From assembly GCA_036626215.1 (NCBI GenBank), contig JAZKSG010000021.1, positions 1-25,391 on the forward strand: a DNA stretch of 25,391 bases, given 5' to 3'. Source of the DNA: JAZKSG01 sp036626215 (GTDB lineage: Archaea; Thermoplasmatota; E2; DHVEG-1). The notes under the pieces are model-generated. The model was not told the DNA's origin, searched no databases, and worked only from the letters and a program-made list of their open reading frames with translations. The position numbers and the translations under genes were made by a program. Shown piece after piece: positions 1-8,500 of the stretch (its first letter is position 1; the number at the start of each line of letters is the position of its first letter).

Positions 1-802
1 TTTCTTCTTTTGTTTCTTCAGCTTTTTTTTGTTTATCTTTTCCTGAAGAGGTTTTACTTTTCTTTGTTTTTTTCTCTGTTTTCTTTTTTTCTACGTTTTC
101 CTCTTTTTTGTCCCTAGATTTTTTCTTTTCTTCTGTTTTCTCCTCGGTTTTTCCTTCCTTCTGTTTCTCTTTGGTTTTCTCTTTCTTTGTTTTTTTGTCT
201 TCATCTTTTTTACCAGTTTCTTCTTCCTCTTCTTTCTTCGGTGGTTTAGTTGTCTTCTTTACACCCGGTACAGCTGGCTCTGGCTGCGGACGCTCTGGAT
301 GCATAGTTGAGTCTAGAGGGGAGTTTCCTGCGAAACCAATGTTTCCTTCTTCTTTTTTAGAAACCATGTAGCCTGGAATAGTGACTTTTTTTCCATCTAC
401 GGTTATATGTCCATGTACAATAAACTGTCTCGCCTGTTTTGGAGTATGAGCCAAACCTTTTAGATAAGTTATTGTCTGAAGTCTACGAGATAACACCTTT
501 TCAATGTTTAAAGCTAAAACATCATCTAAATCAGAGTTAGGTGGTAAAATATTCATACGGGTGAGATGCATTAATAACTGATTTGATTCTTTTTTGGTCT
601 GCGGGTCTTCACTGCCAACACGCGCTAACAATCTACGTGCCTCACTACGATATTTACGAAGCTTGGTTTTTGCTTTCCTAACTTCTTTTTTGTTCTTCAA
701 TCCATGTTTTCTAACTAGTTCATCTTCTTCTTTTATACGTTCTTCCTGCCAAGGGTGACTTGGAGTTTCGAATTTTTTTCTGGAAAATTTAGGCTTACCC
801 AT
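1..802 (-). CDS. rpsD: 30S ribosomal protein S4 (uS4), C-terminus beyond window
   Basis: Small-subunit ribosomal protein that binds 16S rRNA early in assembly. The ORF has no stop before the window edge, so it is partial (about 267 codons visible). It starts at ATG with MGKPKFSRKKFETPSHPW, the usual archaeal S4 opening. An S4 RNA-binding region (ending QARQFIVHGHITVDGKKV) follows, and the typical end motif GNSPLDSTMHPE lies near residues 157-169. A normal archaeal S4 would end soon after; here a tail of nearly 100 residues almost wholly of K, E, T and D continues off the window. The gene lies 18 bp after rpsM on the same strand, the usual archaeal S13-S4-S11-RNA polymerase operon order. Identity is certain; the length of the tail is unknown. 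Confidence 0.95.
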   Translation of the reverse strand, partial: MGKPKFSRKKFETPSHPWQEERIKEEDELVRKHGLKNKKEVRKAKTKLRKYRSEARRLLARVGSEDPQTKKESNQLLMHLTRMNILPPNSDLDDVLALNIEKVLSRRLQTITYLKGLAHTPKQARQFIVHGHITVDGKKVTIPGYMVSKKEEGNIGFAGNSPLDSTMHPERPQPEPAVPGVKKTTKPPKKEEEEETGKKDEDKKTKKEKTKEKQKEGKTEEKTEEKKKSRDKKEENVEKKKTEKKTKKSKTSSGKDKQKKAEETKEE

Positions 803-820
803 AGTATATCACTTAAAAAA

Positions 821-1483
821 TCATTTCTTCTTCTTTTCCATCTGTTCCTTTTTTGACACACCAACTGTCAAACCACTTCTATTGTTTCCTCTTGTCCGTT
901 GTCCTCTAACACGTAGACCACGTTCGTGTCTAATACCTCTGTAACAACGGATTTTTTTCATCATGTTTATCTCATCACGTAGCCGCATATCGATATCGGG
1001 ACCAACCAGATGTATATCTTTACCTGTCTCCATATCTTTACGATGGTTAACCATCCAACCAGGGGCTTTTTCATCTAAATTGTTTAAAATCTCACGGATT
1101 TTTTCAACTTCTTTATCGCTAAGGTTACCAATTTTTTTCCTCCGGTCTATACCTGCTTCATCAGCTACTAAACTCGCCATATGAGCACCGAGTCCTTTGA
1201 TAGCGGTGAGACCATGAACAACTTCTTTATGGCCGTCAACATCTGTATTAGCGATCCTTATAATGTATTTGAAATCTTCATCTTCTTTTTTTTCTTCTTT
1301 AGACTCCTTTTTAGATTTCTTCTTCTTTTTCTGTTTCTTGTCTTTTGATTTTTTCTTACCTTGCTTTTCTTTTTTAGAGTCCATATTATCCGGTTTTTTT
1401 TCTTCCTTTGTTTCTTTATCCTTTTCTTCCGGAGTGGTTTCCTTTGTTTTCTTATTTTTCTCTGAGTCAGATTTATCTGCCAA
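821..1483 (-). CDS. rpsM: 30S ribosomal protein S13 (uS13) with K/E-rich N-terminal extension
   Basis: Head protein of the small ribosomal subunit that contacts tRNA and the large subunit. Residues about 71-220 are a complete archaeal S13: FKYIIRIANTDVDG, a helix-turn core (TAIKGLGAHMASLVADEAG) and the basic C-terminal RCYRGIRHERGLRVRGQRT. The first 70 residues are an extra low-complexity segment of K, E and D. The chosen start is TTG at 1483, with an AAGGGG-like ribosome-binding site about 8 bp upstream. An internal ATG at residue 34 would still leave a charged extension. It is the first gene of the operon with rpsD. An AT-rich TATA-like tract at about 1515-1545 may be its promoter. Identity is certain, the start less so. 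Confidence 0.93.
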   Translation of the reverse strand: MADKSDSEKNKKTKETTPEEKDKETKEEKKPDNMDSKKEKQGKKKSKDKKQKKKKKSKKESKEEKKEDEDFKYIIRIANTDVDGHKEVVHGLTAIKGLGAHMASLVADEAGIDRRKKIGNLSDKEVEKIREILNNLDEKAPGWMVNHRKDMETGKDIHLVGPDIDMRLRDEINMMKKIRCYRGIRHERGLRVRGQRTRGNNRSGLTVGVSKKEQMEKKKK

Positions 1484-1584
1484 GATTATAACCCCTTAAA
1501 TATTTCGCTTCTTTTAATTTAATTATAATATTAGAAGTATTCTGCCATAAATAAAGGAAGTCCTATTTAAGCGTTTAGGGAAAA

Positions 1585-1698
1585 TTAGGTGGTAGTCACT
1601 AAAAAACATTTCGGGTAAACTTCCACATATTCCACTTTTTCATTTAGAGGAACCTTTTTTTTACCGTAATTCATAAATGCTACAAATCTATCCTTCAT
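1585..1698 (-). CDS. Possible 37-aa small protein upstream of rpsM
   Basis: A short ORF (MKDRFVAFMNYGKKKVPLNE, then a further 17 residues) in the 237-bp gap between rpsM and the divergent asnS, on the rpsM strand, about 100 bp upstream of rpsM. Its composition and codon choice resemble the real genes nearby, but it has no clear Shine-Dalgarno and I recognise no family. The rest of this gap (1484-1584 and 1699-1720) holds the AT-rich promoter region of rpsM and the ribosome-binding site of asnS. It may be chance reading of promoter DNA. Confidence 0.22.
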   Translation of the reverse strand: MKDRFVAFMNYGKKKVPLNEKVEYVEVYPKCFLVTTT

Positions 1699-1720
1699 TT
1701 GAATAAAAAGCGAGGAATCC

Positions 1721-3037
1721 ATGACTATGACTAAACAAGAATGGACTAAAATAAAAGAAATACTCGAAGGTAAAAAAACAGAAGAAACAGTCTCCATCAG
1801 AGGATGGATCTACAGAACTCGAAGTAGCGGAAACATTGTTTTCACAGTTATCCGAGATTCCACAGGAACAATCCAAGCTACAGTTAAAAAAGGAAATCTC
1901 CCTGACAGTCAATTTGAAGACGCAGAGAAAGCCCTGGTGGAATCCAGCGTTAAAATAGATGGAATAGTTAAACAAGATGATCGAGCACCAGGAGGATATG
2001 AAATAAGAGTCAACGAATTTGATGTAGTAGATTTCGCTGAAAACTTTCCAATTGTTGAAGATCAAAGCCGGGAGTTCCTACTCGATCAGAGACATCTATG
2101 GCTTCGCTCCCAACAACTAACAAACGTATTAAAAATTAGATCCACCATAGTAGGAGCCATCCATGAGTTTTTTAGAAACCAGGGATTCCACGAGTTTGAC
2201 GCCCCCGTATTACAACCCAGTCAATGTGAAGGCGGAGCTACTCTTTTTGAAGTAAAATACTATGAAGATAAAACATATCTCTCTCAATCCTGGCAGCTAT
2301 ATGCTGAAGCAGCCGTTTTTGCTTTGGAAAAAGTATACAATATGGGGCCAACCTTCCGTGCCGAAAAATCAAAGACTTCTCGTCATCTATCAGAATTCTG
2401 GATGGCAGAGATGGAAGCAGCATGGGTAGAGCTAAACGAGCTAACAGAGATAGCTAAAGAAGAAATAAAATTTATACTAAAAAAAGTTCTGAAAAACAAC
2501 ACTGAAGAACTAAAAGAACTCGGTCAAGATATTGAAAAACTAAAGAAAATAGCTAACTCAAAGTTTCCAACAATTACATATAGAGATGCTTTAAAAATAC
2601 TCAAAGAAAAAGAAAACATGGAGATAGAATGGGGTAAAGACCTCCGAACCATTGAAGAAAACCAGCTTATGAAACATTTTGATGCACCCGTAGTAGTCAC
2701 CAACTATCCTATCAAGACCATGGCTTTCTATAAACCACCAGATCCAGAAGACCCTGAAACCGCTCTATGTTTCGACATGCTTGCACCAGAAGAATACGGT
2801 GAGATAATAGGTGGATCCCAACGTAGCGAAGACGTAGAATATATGAAAAAAAGACTACAGGACGAAGGAGAAGATGTCTCTAACTATGAATGGTACTTTG
2901 ATCTACGTAGATTTGGATCTGTTCCTCATTCAGGATACGGAGTCGGTGTTGAACGAGTAGTAGCATGGATATGTGGTTTAGACAACATCAAAGATGCTAT
3001 ACCTTTCCCCCGAACAGTCACTAGATATACACCATAA
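1721..3037 (+). CDS. asnS: Asparaginyl-tRNA synthetase (class IIb)
   Basis: Charges tRNA-Asn with asparagine using ATP in the cytoplasm. The 438-residue length fits the family. An OB-fold anticodon-binding domain occupies residues about 20-105 (VSIRGWIYRTRSSGNIVF; RDSTGTIQATV). The class II catalytic core follows: motif 1 around GFHEFDAPVL (155-164), motif 2 FRAEKSKTSRHLSEFW (212-227) and motif 3 GYGVGVERVVAWICG (405-419), ending FPRTVTRYTP. The KSKTSRHLSEFW form of motif 2 and the FPRT ending favour AsnRS over archaeal AspRS. Its presence suggests Asn-tRNA is made directly here rather than only by transamidation. The ATG at 1721 follows a GAGG site by about 7 bp; the Met at residue 3 is an alternative. 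No frame problems are seen. Confidence 0.93.
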   Translation: MTMTKQEWTKIKEILEGKKTEETVSIRGWIYRTRSSGNIVFTVIRDSTGTIQATVKKGNLPDSQFEDAEKALVESSVKIDGIVKQDDRAPGGYEIRVNEFDVVDFAENFPIVEDQSREFLLDQRHLWLRSQQLTNVLKIRSTIVGAIHEFFRNQGFHEFDAPVLQPSQCEGGATLFEVKYYEDKTYLSQSWQLYAEAAVFALEKVYNMGPTFRAEKSKTSRHLSEFWMAEMEAAWVELNELTEIAKEEIKFILKKVLKNNTEELKELGQDIEKLKKIANSKFPTITYRDALKILKEKENMEIEWGKDLRTIEENQLMKHFDAPVVVTNYPIKTMAFYKPPDPEDPETALCFDMLAPEEYGEIIGGSQRSEDVEYMKKRLQDEGEDVSNYEWYFDLRRFGSVPHSGYGVGVERVVAWICGLDNIKDAIPFPRTVTRYTP

Positions 3038-3129
3038 AAAAACAACAGATCCTTTACAACAATACGCTATTAAACCATAAATCTTTTAAAATATTATAGT
3101 AAGAAAAACGTTTCATTAGTTTTAAAAAA

Positions 3130-3141
3130 ATGAGGAGGATG
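3130..3141 (+). promoter_or_regulatory. Strong Shine-Dalgarno before acylphosphatase
   Basis: TGAGGAGGATG contains a full GGAGG about 12 bp ahead of the ATG at 3151. An AT-rich TATA-like tract (TTTTAAAATATT) lies at about 3082-3094, so this gene seems to have its own promoter after asnS. Confidence 0.6.
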
Positions 3142-3150
3142 TGGTAAATT

Positions 3151-3423
3151 ATGAAAAATGTTCATGTATCAATATCTGGAAGAGTGCAAGGCGTATTTTT
3201 TAGAGCAACTACTAAACAAAAAGCTGAACAACTTGGTATAAACGGATGGGTTCGAAACACATCAGATGGTAGAGTAGAAGCTGTTTTTGAAGGTAAAGAG
3301 GAAAAGGTTAACCAGTTATTAGATTGGTGTCATCAGGGTCCTTCAATGGCCAATGTCGAAAACGTAGAAGTAGAAGAAAAAACTCCATCAGGAGAACTCA
3401 CGGGTTTTTCAATAAAACGTTAA
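3151..3423 (+). CDS. acyP: Acylphosphatase
   Basis: Small enzyme that hydrolyses acyl phosphates to carboxylate and phosphate. The 90-residue length and the sequence match the family: the signature GRVQGVFFR (residues 10-18) carries the catalytic Arg18, and GWVRNTSDGRVEAVFEG carries the conserved catalytic Asn36. The C-terminus ends in TGFSIKR, close to the usual ending. The gene has its own strong Shine-Dalgarno and lies 113 bp after asnS. Its stop codon is interlocked with that of the convergent coiled-coil gene through the palindrome TTAA. Physiological substrate is unknown, as for most archaeal acylphosphatases. Confidence 0.93.
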   Translation: MKNVHVSISGRVQGVFFRATTKQKAEQLGINGWVRNTSDGRVEAVFEGKEEKVNQLLDWCHQGPSMANVENVEVEEKTPSGELTGFSIKR

Positions 3424-3698
3424 AACAAGTTAGAGAAAAAACCTTCTTTTTCATCCTCTTTTTCTTCTTTTGCTTCAAGTCGTTTTTTTTCTTTTCTGAT
3501 ACCGCCTTTTAAAACACGGATTTTAGAGTTCAAACCTTTGATTTTGTCATCTATCTTCCTTTTTTTAATGTTGAATTTTGCTTTTGTGATTTTACCTTGG
3601 TCAAGTTTGTCTCTCAGTTTCTCGATTTTTTCTTTATATTTAGCTATCTGTTTTTTGTTTTTCTCGATTCGTTTCTCGAATTTTTTTATCGCGTTCAT
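3420..3698 (-). CDS. Small coiled-coil protein of unknown function
   Basis: A 92-residue, very Lys/Glu-rich protein (MNAIKKFEKRIEKNKKQIAK) with heptad-like spacing over nearly its whole length, so probably one long helix or antiparallel coiled coil. It ends in an acidic segment and GFFSNLF. No catalytic motif is seen and I cannot name a family. Its ATG overlaps the TGA of the upstream UPF0282 gene (ATGA, 4 bp), which argues for translational coupling and that it is real. Its stop shares TTAA with acyP on the other strand. A structural or partner role with the MBL-fold protein is an inference from the overlap only. Confidence 0.7.
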   Translation of the reverse strand: MNAIKKFEKRIEKNKKQIAKYKEKIEKLRDKLDQGKITKAKFNIKKRKIDDKIKGLNSKIRVLKGGIRKEKKRLEAKEEKEDEKEGFFSNLF

Positions 3699-4540
3699 AT
3701 TTTTCCCCAGAGTTTTTTTCTATATGCTTCTAATGTATTGTTTTTTTCACCTATATATTCTGCAAAGGTTTTAATTTTATCCTCAAATCGTTGGTAAGGC
3801 TCTGAAAACTTTTCTTTATATTTTAAATCTCGTAGTAGATGATGATCTAGTATTACTTCACAGTTTGTTTCATCTATTATCCTGTTTAGATTGTTGGATG
3901 CATCCTGCAGATTTTGTTTACTGAACCGCCAGCCTAGAAGCATGGTTGGAGGTCCATCCATTATTAGTAGATCTGGTTTCTGTTTTATTATATAATCTGT
4001 AGCTTGTTTTGTCACTGGACCCTGTACATCTGAAGAATGAACCATTTTTTTGTCTTTATCTTTTATTGTAGCCATTATCACGTATCCCAGTTTTACGTTT
4101 TCAGGTCCATGGAAAAAACCTGGTGAAAAATGTATCTCGGTGTCTCCAAATTTATGGCTGCTGTTGTCAGCATAAATCAACCTACATTTTTCTTCTATCT
4201 TATCTTTTAGTTTTTTTCCTCTTTTCGTCTGAGAATAATTGATGTTTTGCTTTATATCTTTAGCAAATACTTTTTTATCGTTATATAAGCTGGTTTCCAG
4301 TTCAAAATGGTCGTAATGATAATGGGAGATAGTTAAAATATCACATTTTTTGGCTTTTTCAGCTATCTTTTCTTTTATCTCTTTTAATTTTTCTTTTTCC
4401 TTTGACGAAGGTGGAAGTCCATATCTTTTTGGACCTAACGCTGCAGATGGATCAATAAAAATTTTGCAATCTTTTGTTTCTACATATGTAGCCATAGATC
4501 TTACGCCAAGAGAGTCAGATGCAACGGGTTCAACTTTCAT
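3695..4540 (-). CDS. MBL-fold metallohydrolase, UPF0282 family
   Basis: A 281-residue metallo-beta-lactamase-fold protein of an archaeal family usually called UPF0282. The metal-binding signature SHYHYDHFE has His73, His75, Asp77 and His78; further candidate ligands are in HSSDVQG and in LDHHLLRD near the C-terminus. The N-terminus (DSLGVRSMATYVETKDCKIF) matches the family pattern of strands ahead of the first metal motif. Family function is not established; other MBL-fold branches are nucleases or hydrolases. A GGAGG lies about 12 bp before the ATG. It follows the MJ1316-type gene by 25 bp and overlaps the coiled-coil gene by 4 bp, so these form one operon. Confidence 0.85.
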   Translation of the reverse strand: MKVEPVASDSLGVRSMATYVETKDCKIFIDPSAALGPKRYGLPPSSKEKEKLKEIKEKIAEKAKKCDILTISHYHYDHFELETSLYNDKKVFAKDIKQNINYSQTKRGKKLKDKIEEKCRLIYADNSSHKFGDTEIHFSPGFFHGPENVKLGYVIMATIKDKDKKMVHSSDVQGPVTKQATDYIIKQKPDLLIMDGPPTMLLGWRFSKQNLQDASNNLNRIIDETNCEVILDHHLLRDLKYKEKFSEPYQRFEDKIKTFAEYIGEKNNTLEAYRKKLWGKI

Positions 4541-4565
4541 TGGTCAAAAGTTTCCTCCAAATTTT

Positions 4566-4823
4566 TCATTTCTTTTGTTTTCGTTTTTTTCGATTAAACA
4601 TCTCTTCATCTTTATATATAATTTTAAAAATTCGATGAAAAGGAATTCTGGCAGATGTGGTTTTCATAAAAGAACGACCTATATCCTCCACTTCTTCACC
4701 AGAAATAATTTTGGTGTCATCTGGTGCTCCACGATGCACATACCATATCTCAGCTTCGTTTATATCATATTTATGATGCCATTTTAGTTTGTTTAAAACC
4801 TTACGTGGATTTTTAAAAATCAT
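4566..4823 (-). CDS. MJ1316/DUF504 RNA cyclic-end recognition domain protein (UPF0248)
   Basis: An 85-residue protein that is a single DUF504 (MJ1316) domain: PRKVLNKLKW, IWYVHRGAPDDTKIISGEEV and ARIPFHRIFKI match the family closely. The family has been proposed to recognise cyclic phosphate ends of RNA, and its domains are found beside RNA-repair enzymes; direct biochemical proof is limited. It ends in a basic tail (FNRKKRKQKK) that could help bind RNA. It sits between two MBL-fold proteins on the same strand. A TTATAAAAATAAG tract just before the ATG may be part of a separate promoter. Confidence 0.85.
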   Translation of the reverse strand: MIFKNPRKVLNKLKWHHKYDINEAEIWYVHRGAPDDTKIISGEEVEDIGRSFMKTTSARIPFHRIFKIIYKDEEMFNRKKRKQKK

Positions 4824-4838
4824 AAATATCTCTTATTT

Positions 4839-5489
4839 TTATAACATTCTACTAATGTTTTTTAAACTTCTAGATATATGTTTATTTGCATCTTCCTCCA
4901 CAATGTTTTCATGACCTGGATAAAGTTTTTCCACATCTAACTTTTCTAATCTCTCTATTGATTCCTTCAACTTTTTGGTGCTGCCACCGGGTAAATCAGT
5001 TCTACCAAAAGATCCATAGGCAAAAACGGTGTCACCAGAAAAGAGAACCTTCATCTCAGGGTTATAGATACATATACATCCAGAGGTGTGACCTGGTGTA
5101 AAAACAACTTGGAATTCTTTATCCCCTATCTTTATTTTATCTTCATCTTCGAGTTTAACATCTACGTTTACAGCTGGCATCTCCCCGCCTATAAGACCTG
5201 CGAAAATACTTTCTCCCTTCTCGATTTTCTCGCAGGCGGCACTGTGAGCCATAATCTCCACTTCTTCATCAGCTAAGTTTTTTATTTTTTCTACTCCACC
5301 TACATGATCAAAATGTTCATGTGTTAACAATATCTGTTGTATCTCCCTAGGGCCTACATGTTTTTTAATTTCATCTTCAATTTTTTTATGGTTCAAACCG
5401 GTTCCACAGTCAACTATAGTAGTTTTTTCACCAATAACAAGATATATGTTTGAATCATAGCCTCTACCAGCGATATGTTTTATTTCCAT
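4839..5489 (-). CDS. MBL-fold hydrolase, glyoxalase II-like
   Basis: A 216-residue metallo-beta-lactamase-fold protein with the full dinuclear zinc site: THEHFDHVGG (His57, His59, Asp61, His62), GHTSG (His134), SGDTVF (Asp153) and PGHE (His193). This set is typical of hydroxyacylglutathione hydrolase-like proteins (COG0491), but archaea generally lack glutathione, so the substrate is probably another thioester or ester. The ORF extends 4 codons up to a TTG at 5501; the ATG at 5489 is preferred because it gives the normal family start (MEIKHIAGRGYDSNIYLV). It lies 15 bp before the MJ1316-type gene. An AT-rich stretch at 5515-5540 may be the promoter. Confidence 0.88.
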   Translation of the reverse strand: MEIKHIAGRGYDSNIYLVIGEKTTIVDCGTGLNHKKIEDEIKKHVGPREIQQILLTHEHFDHVGGVEKIKNLADEEVEIMAHSAACEKIEKGESIFAGLIGGEMPAVNVDVKLEDEDKIKIGDKEFQVVFTPGHTSGCICIYNPEMKVLFSGDTVFAYGSFGRTDLPGGSTKKLKESIERLEKLDVEKLYPGHENIVEEDANKHISRSLKNISRML

Positions 5490-5571
5490 GTTTCTTTTCA
5501 AACCCAGAGGAAAAAATTAAATGAAGAATGGTTTAAATAAAACTGTCGCCGAAAAAAGAGGCTATAGTTGT

Positions 5572-8500
5572 TTATAAAAACGTTGGTGGGTTGAAAACAA
5601 AATAGGTTGTTTCTCCGGTACTTGATTGATTTCCTTTTTTGTCGTATACTCTGGTTTCAATGTTTTGTTTGAAAAAAGATGTTTCATCATAGTTCCATAT
5701 AAATGGTTCCTCTGTAAGAGTTTCTTTTAGTCGACCATTTACATAAAACTCGACTTTGTTTACTTTATCGCTATCTACATCGAATTTGAGTGGACCAAAT
5801 ACAATTGGTTTGAAAAATGGTAGAATCTTCTTGTTTTTGAAGTAGATGAAACTTTGTAGATTTATTTCTTTGTTTTTTAGTAGTAGAAAAATTGCTCCAC
5901 CTGCCGCTCCAATAAAGATAGCTATTATCAATAGCTCCAGTATACTTCCCTCTTCTTCACCAGGGGTTGAATAAGGTGTAAAATAGTAGGATGAGGCGTT
6001 TTGTAGTGTTTCATCTCCATCAGGTGTTTGAGCTTCCATGTTTAATTCATACATCCCCTCAGGTAGATTTGATGGAGGAGTATATTCAAAAGTTCGGTTG
6101 TTGTTGAACACTTCGAGATCTTTTTGTATGTATTTTGTTGTACCTGTTTCGTAGCTGAAGAATACTGCGTCGGTTATTTTGACTGGAACCTCATATGTTA
6201 TACTTATTGTTTGATTATTTTTCCCTATGTTTGCTCCTGACTGTGGTAGAATTTCTGCTTTGGTTAAAATCCTCTCAGGCGTATAACTGTATACAAGGTA
6301 GTATTTTGTGGATGGGTCATCTAGGACAGATATTTCATTGTTTTTCCTCCATACCCTACTTGGTGATACAGCTGATTTATCAGCTCTTTTTACAGAGGTC
6401 AGATTTTCATTGGGATAGTGATCTTTTACTTTGAAATAAGTCCAATCTGCCTTGTTGATAGTTACAGACAGAGTCCTTGTACCCGCATCATCGTTAGTAA
6501 CTCCTTTAGTGTCTTTGATTTTTCCTTCTTGGTATGTAACATCTATTATTTTGTTGTCGGTGGCATCCCATAGAAAAACTTTTTGGTCAGCCTCTTTGAC
6601 TTTCAATAAAAACGCGTTGTTTCCATTTATCTCCAAAGTTTTAGGATGTAAAACTTTTAGGATGTCGTTTGGATCTACAAAACTATCTACTTCTCCATCT
6701 CCATCGGTGTCATAGCTTTTGAACGGATCATCAAAGGTTATGTTGAAATCATCTTCCAGATCGTTTAACATCTTACTAGATGGAGTACTATTGCTTAGAG
6801 GCTGCACTGTAATTGTTGTAGAGGCAGAGTTGGTGTTGCCATCATTATCTGTAGCAGTCAGGGTTACGGTGTATTTTTGATCTGTGAAAAATTTATGTTT
6901 GCATGTACTTCCTTTTCCTGTTGTTCCATCTCCAAAATCCCAAGTATATTCTGTTATTATTCCATCTAAATCATAGGATTTTGTTCCATCGAATGTTATA
7001 TTTTTGAGTACTGTACAGTTTTTATAGGGCCCCCCTAAGTCTACAAATGGTTTCTTGGTGTTACCCGTGTTTCCAGAGGTGTCATTTGCATAAACTACAC
7101 AGTAAACATCATAATCAGGATTTGGAGCGGTGATTACTTTTTTATAACGATTGTTTCCAAGATTTTCCATCTCTGCAGTCATTTTCTCTTCTGAGGTGTT
7201 ATACCAATATTCAATCCAGACGTTTTTAGTTTCTACATTATCTGTCACTTTGACTTTATATGTATGAACATTAGAATAGCTGCTTCCGTTCTGGAGTATT
7301 TGTATGGTTGGAGGGGTAGTATCTTTGGTTATCACAGCTTGAGTAGTCGTTGTATCGTTGCCTCCATAGCTGTTTGTAACAGTCAAAGATATTGTATATG
7401 TGCCAGCAGTTGAATAACTATGAGTTAAACTTTCACTGGAACTAGTAGTTCCATCTCCTAGATCCCAGCTGTAAGAAACTATATCTCCATCTGGACTATA
7501 ACTGGTAGATGCATCTAAAGTAAATTCCTCACCTGTAGAAGCCTCATATGGGCCATTTGTTATAGCTACAGGTAGACGATGGGTTAAAGGATTTGGATCA
7601 GTAACATTTGAACCAGATATGCCATCATATGTCGATTCACCTATACCATCATTGTTACTATCGGTGCCAGTATAGTCACCCCAGTAGTTTCCACCGATAT
7701 ATGGGCCATTAATTATGTTTGAGCCAGCTGTTTTTGAGGTATACCAGTTGTTTACATCGGCACTAATATCTCTAGCATTACTTTCACTATTTCCACTGAT
7801 GTAGTTGTCATAAATAGTGTTGCTTACCGCGTAATAGTTAATATAAATCCCATATCTTGAATTCTCTGTAACACGGTTACTTTTTATCTGGTCAAGAGTT
7901 GAATTCTGAATCCTTATCCCGTCATAATTATTACCATTTATGGTGTTATCTGAAATAATGGTGTTGTCATCAGCGAGTAAAAACACTCCATGTTTATCAT
8001 TACTATTGATAGTGTTTTCATCCACTATGTTGCTTGAGCCAGATATCATAACACCATAGTATCCATTCTGATTTAGGGATGGATTATTATATACATGGTT
8101 TGAACTAGAGTTCTCAATCCTTACACCTATCTCGTTGTTACTATAGACTTTGTTGGATGTTATATTGTTTTGATTACATAGATCAAGGAGATATATGCCG
8201 TTTTTACTGTTGCTATAAATATTATTATTTGATATAGCATTTGAGCTACAACTAACGTTTAGAAAAATTCCGTTGTAGCTATTGCTGTAGATGTCGTTAT
8301 GGTTGATATTGTTACTATCTGATTCAGATAAAAAAATACCATTATTGTTGCCAGTTATAGAGTTATATGCTACAGTGGTCTGATCTGAGTTGTTAACCAA
8401 AACCCCGTTTATACTGTTCTTTATAATGTTGTCAACCACTCTACAATTTCCAGCATTGACTTTCACTGCTGCGTCTCTCCCGTTAGAGCCACTGTTTCTA

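Noticed and set aside
1..290. Low-complexity T/C-rich DNA that might be a simple-sequence repeat or phase-variable tract
   Set aside because: It stays in frame as the S4 tail, with varied codons rather than a uniform repeat unit.
108..371. 87-aa Phe/Ser-rich plus-strand ORF
   Set aside because: Antisense shadow of the K/E-rich S4 tail; no ribosome-binding site or family match.
4839..5489. Beta-lactamase or antibiotic-resistance gene
   Set aside because: The fold is shared but the motif set is that of glyoxalase II-like hydrolases, in an archaeal housekeeping context.
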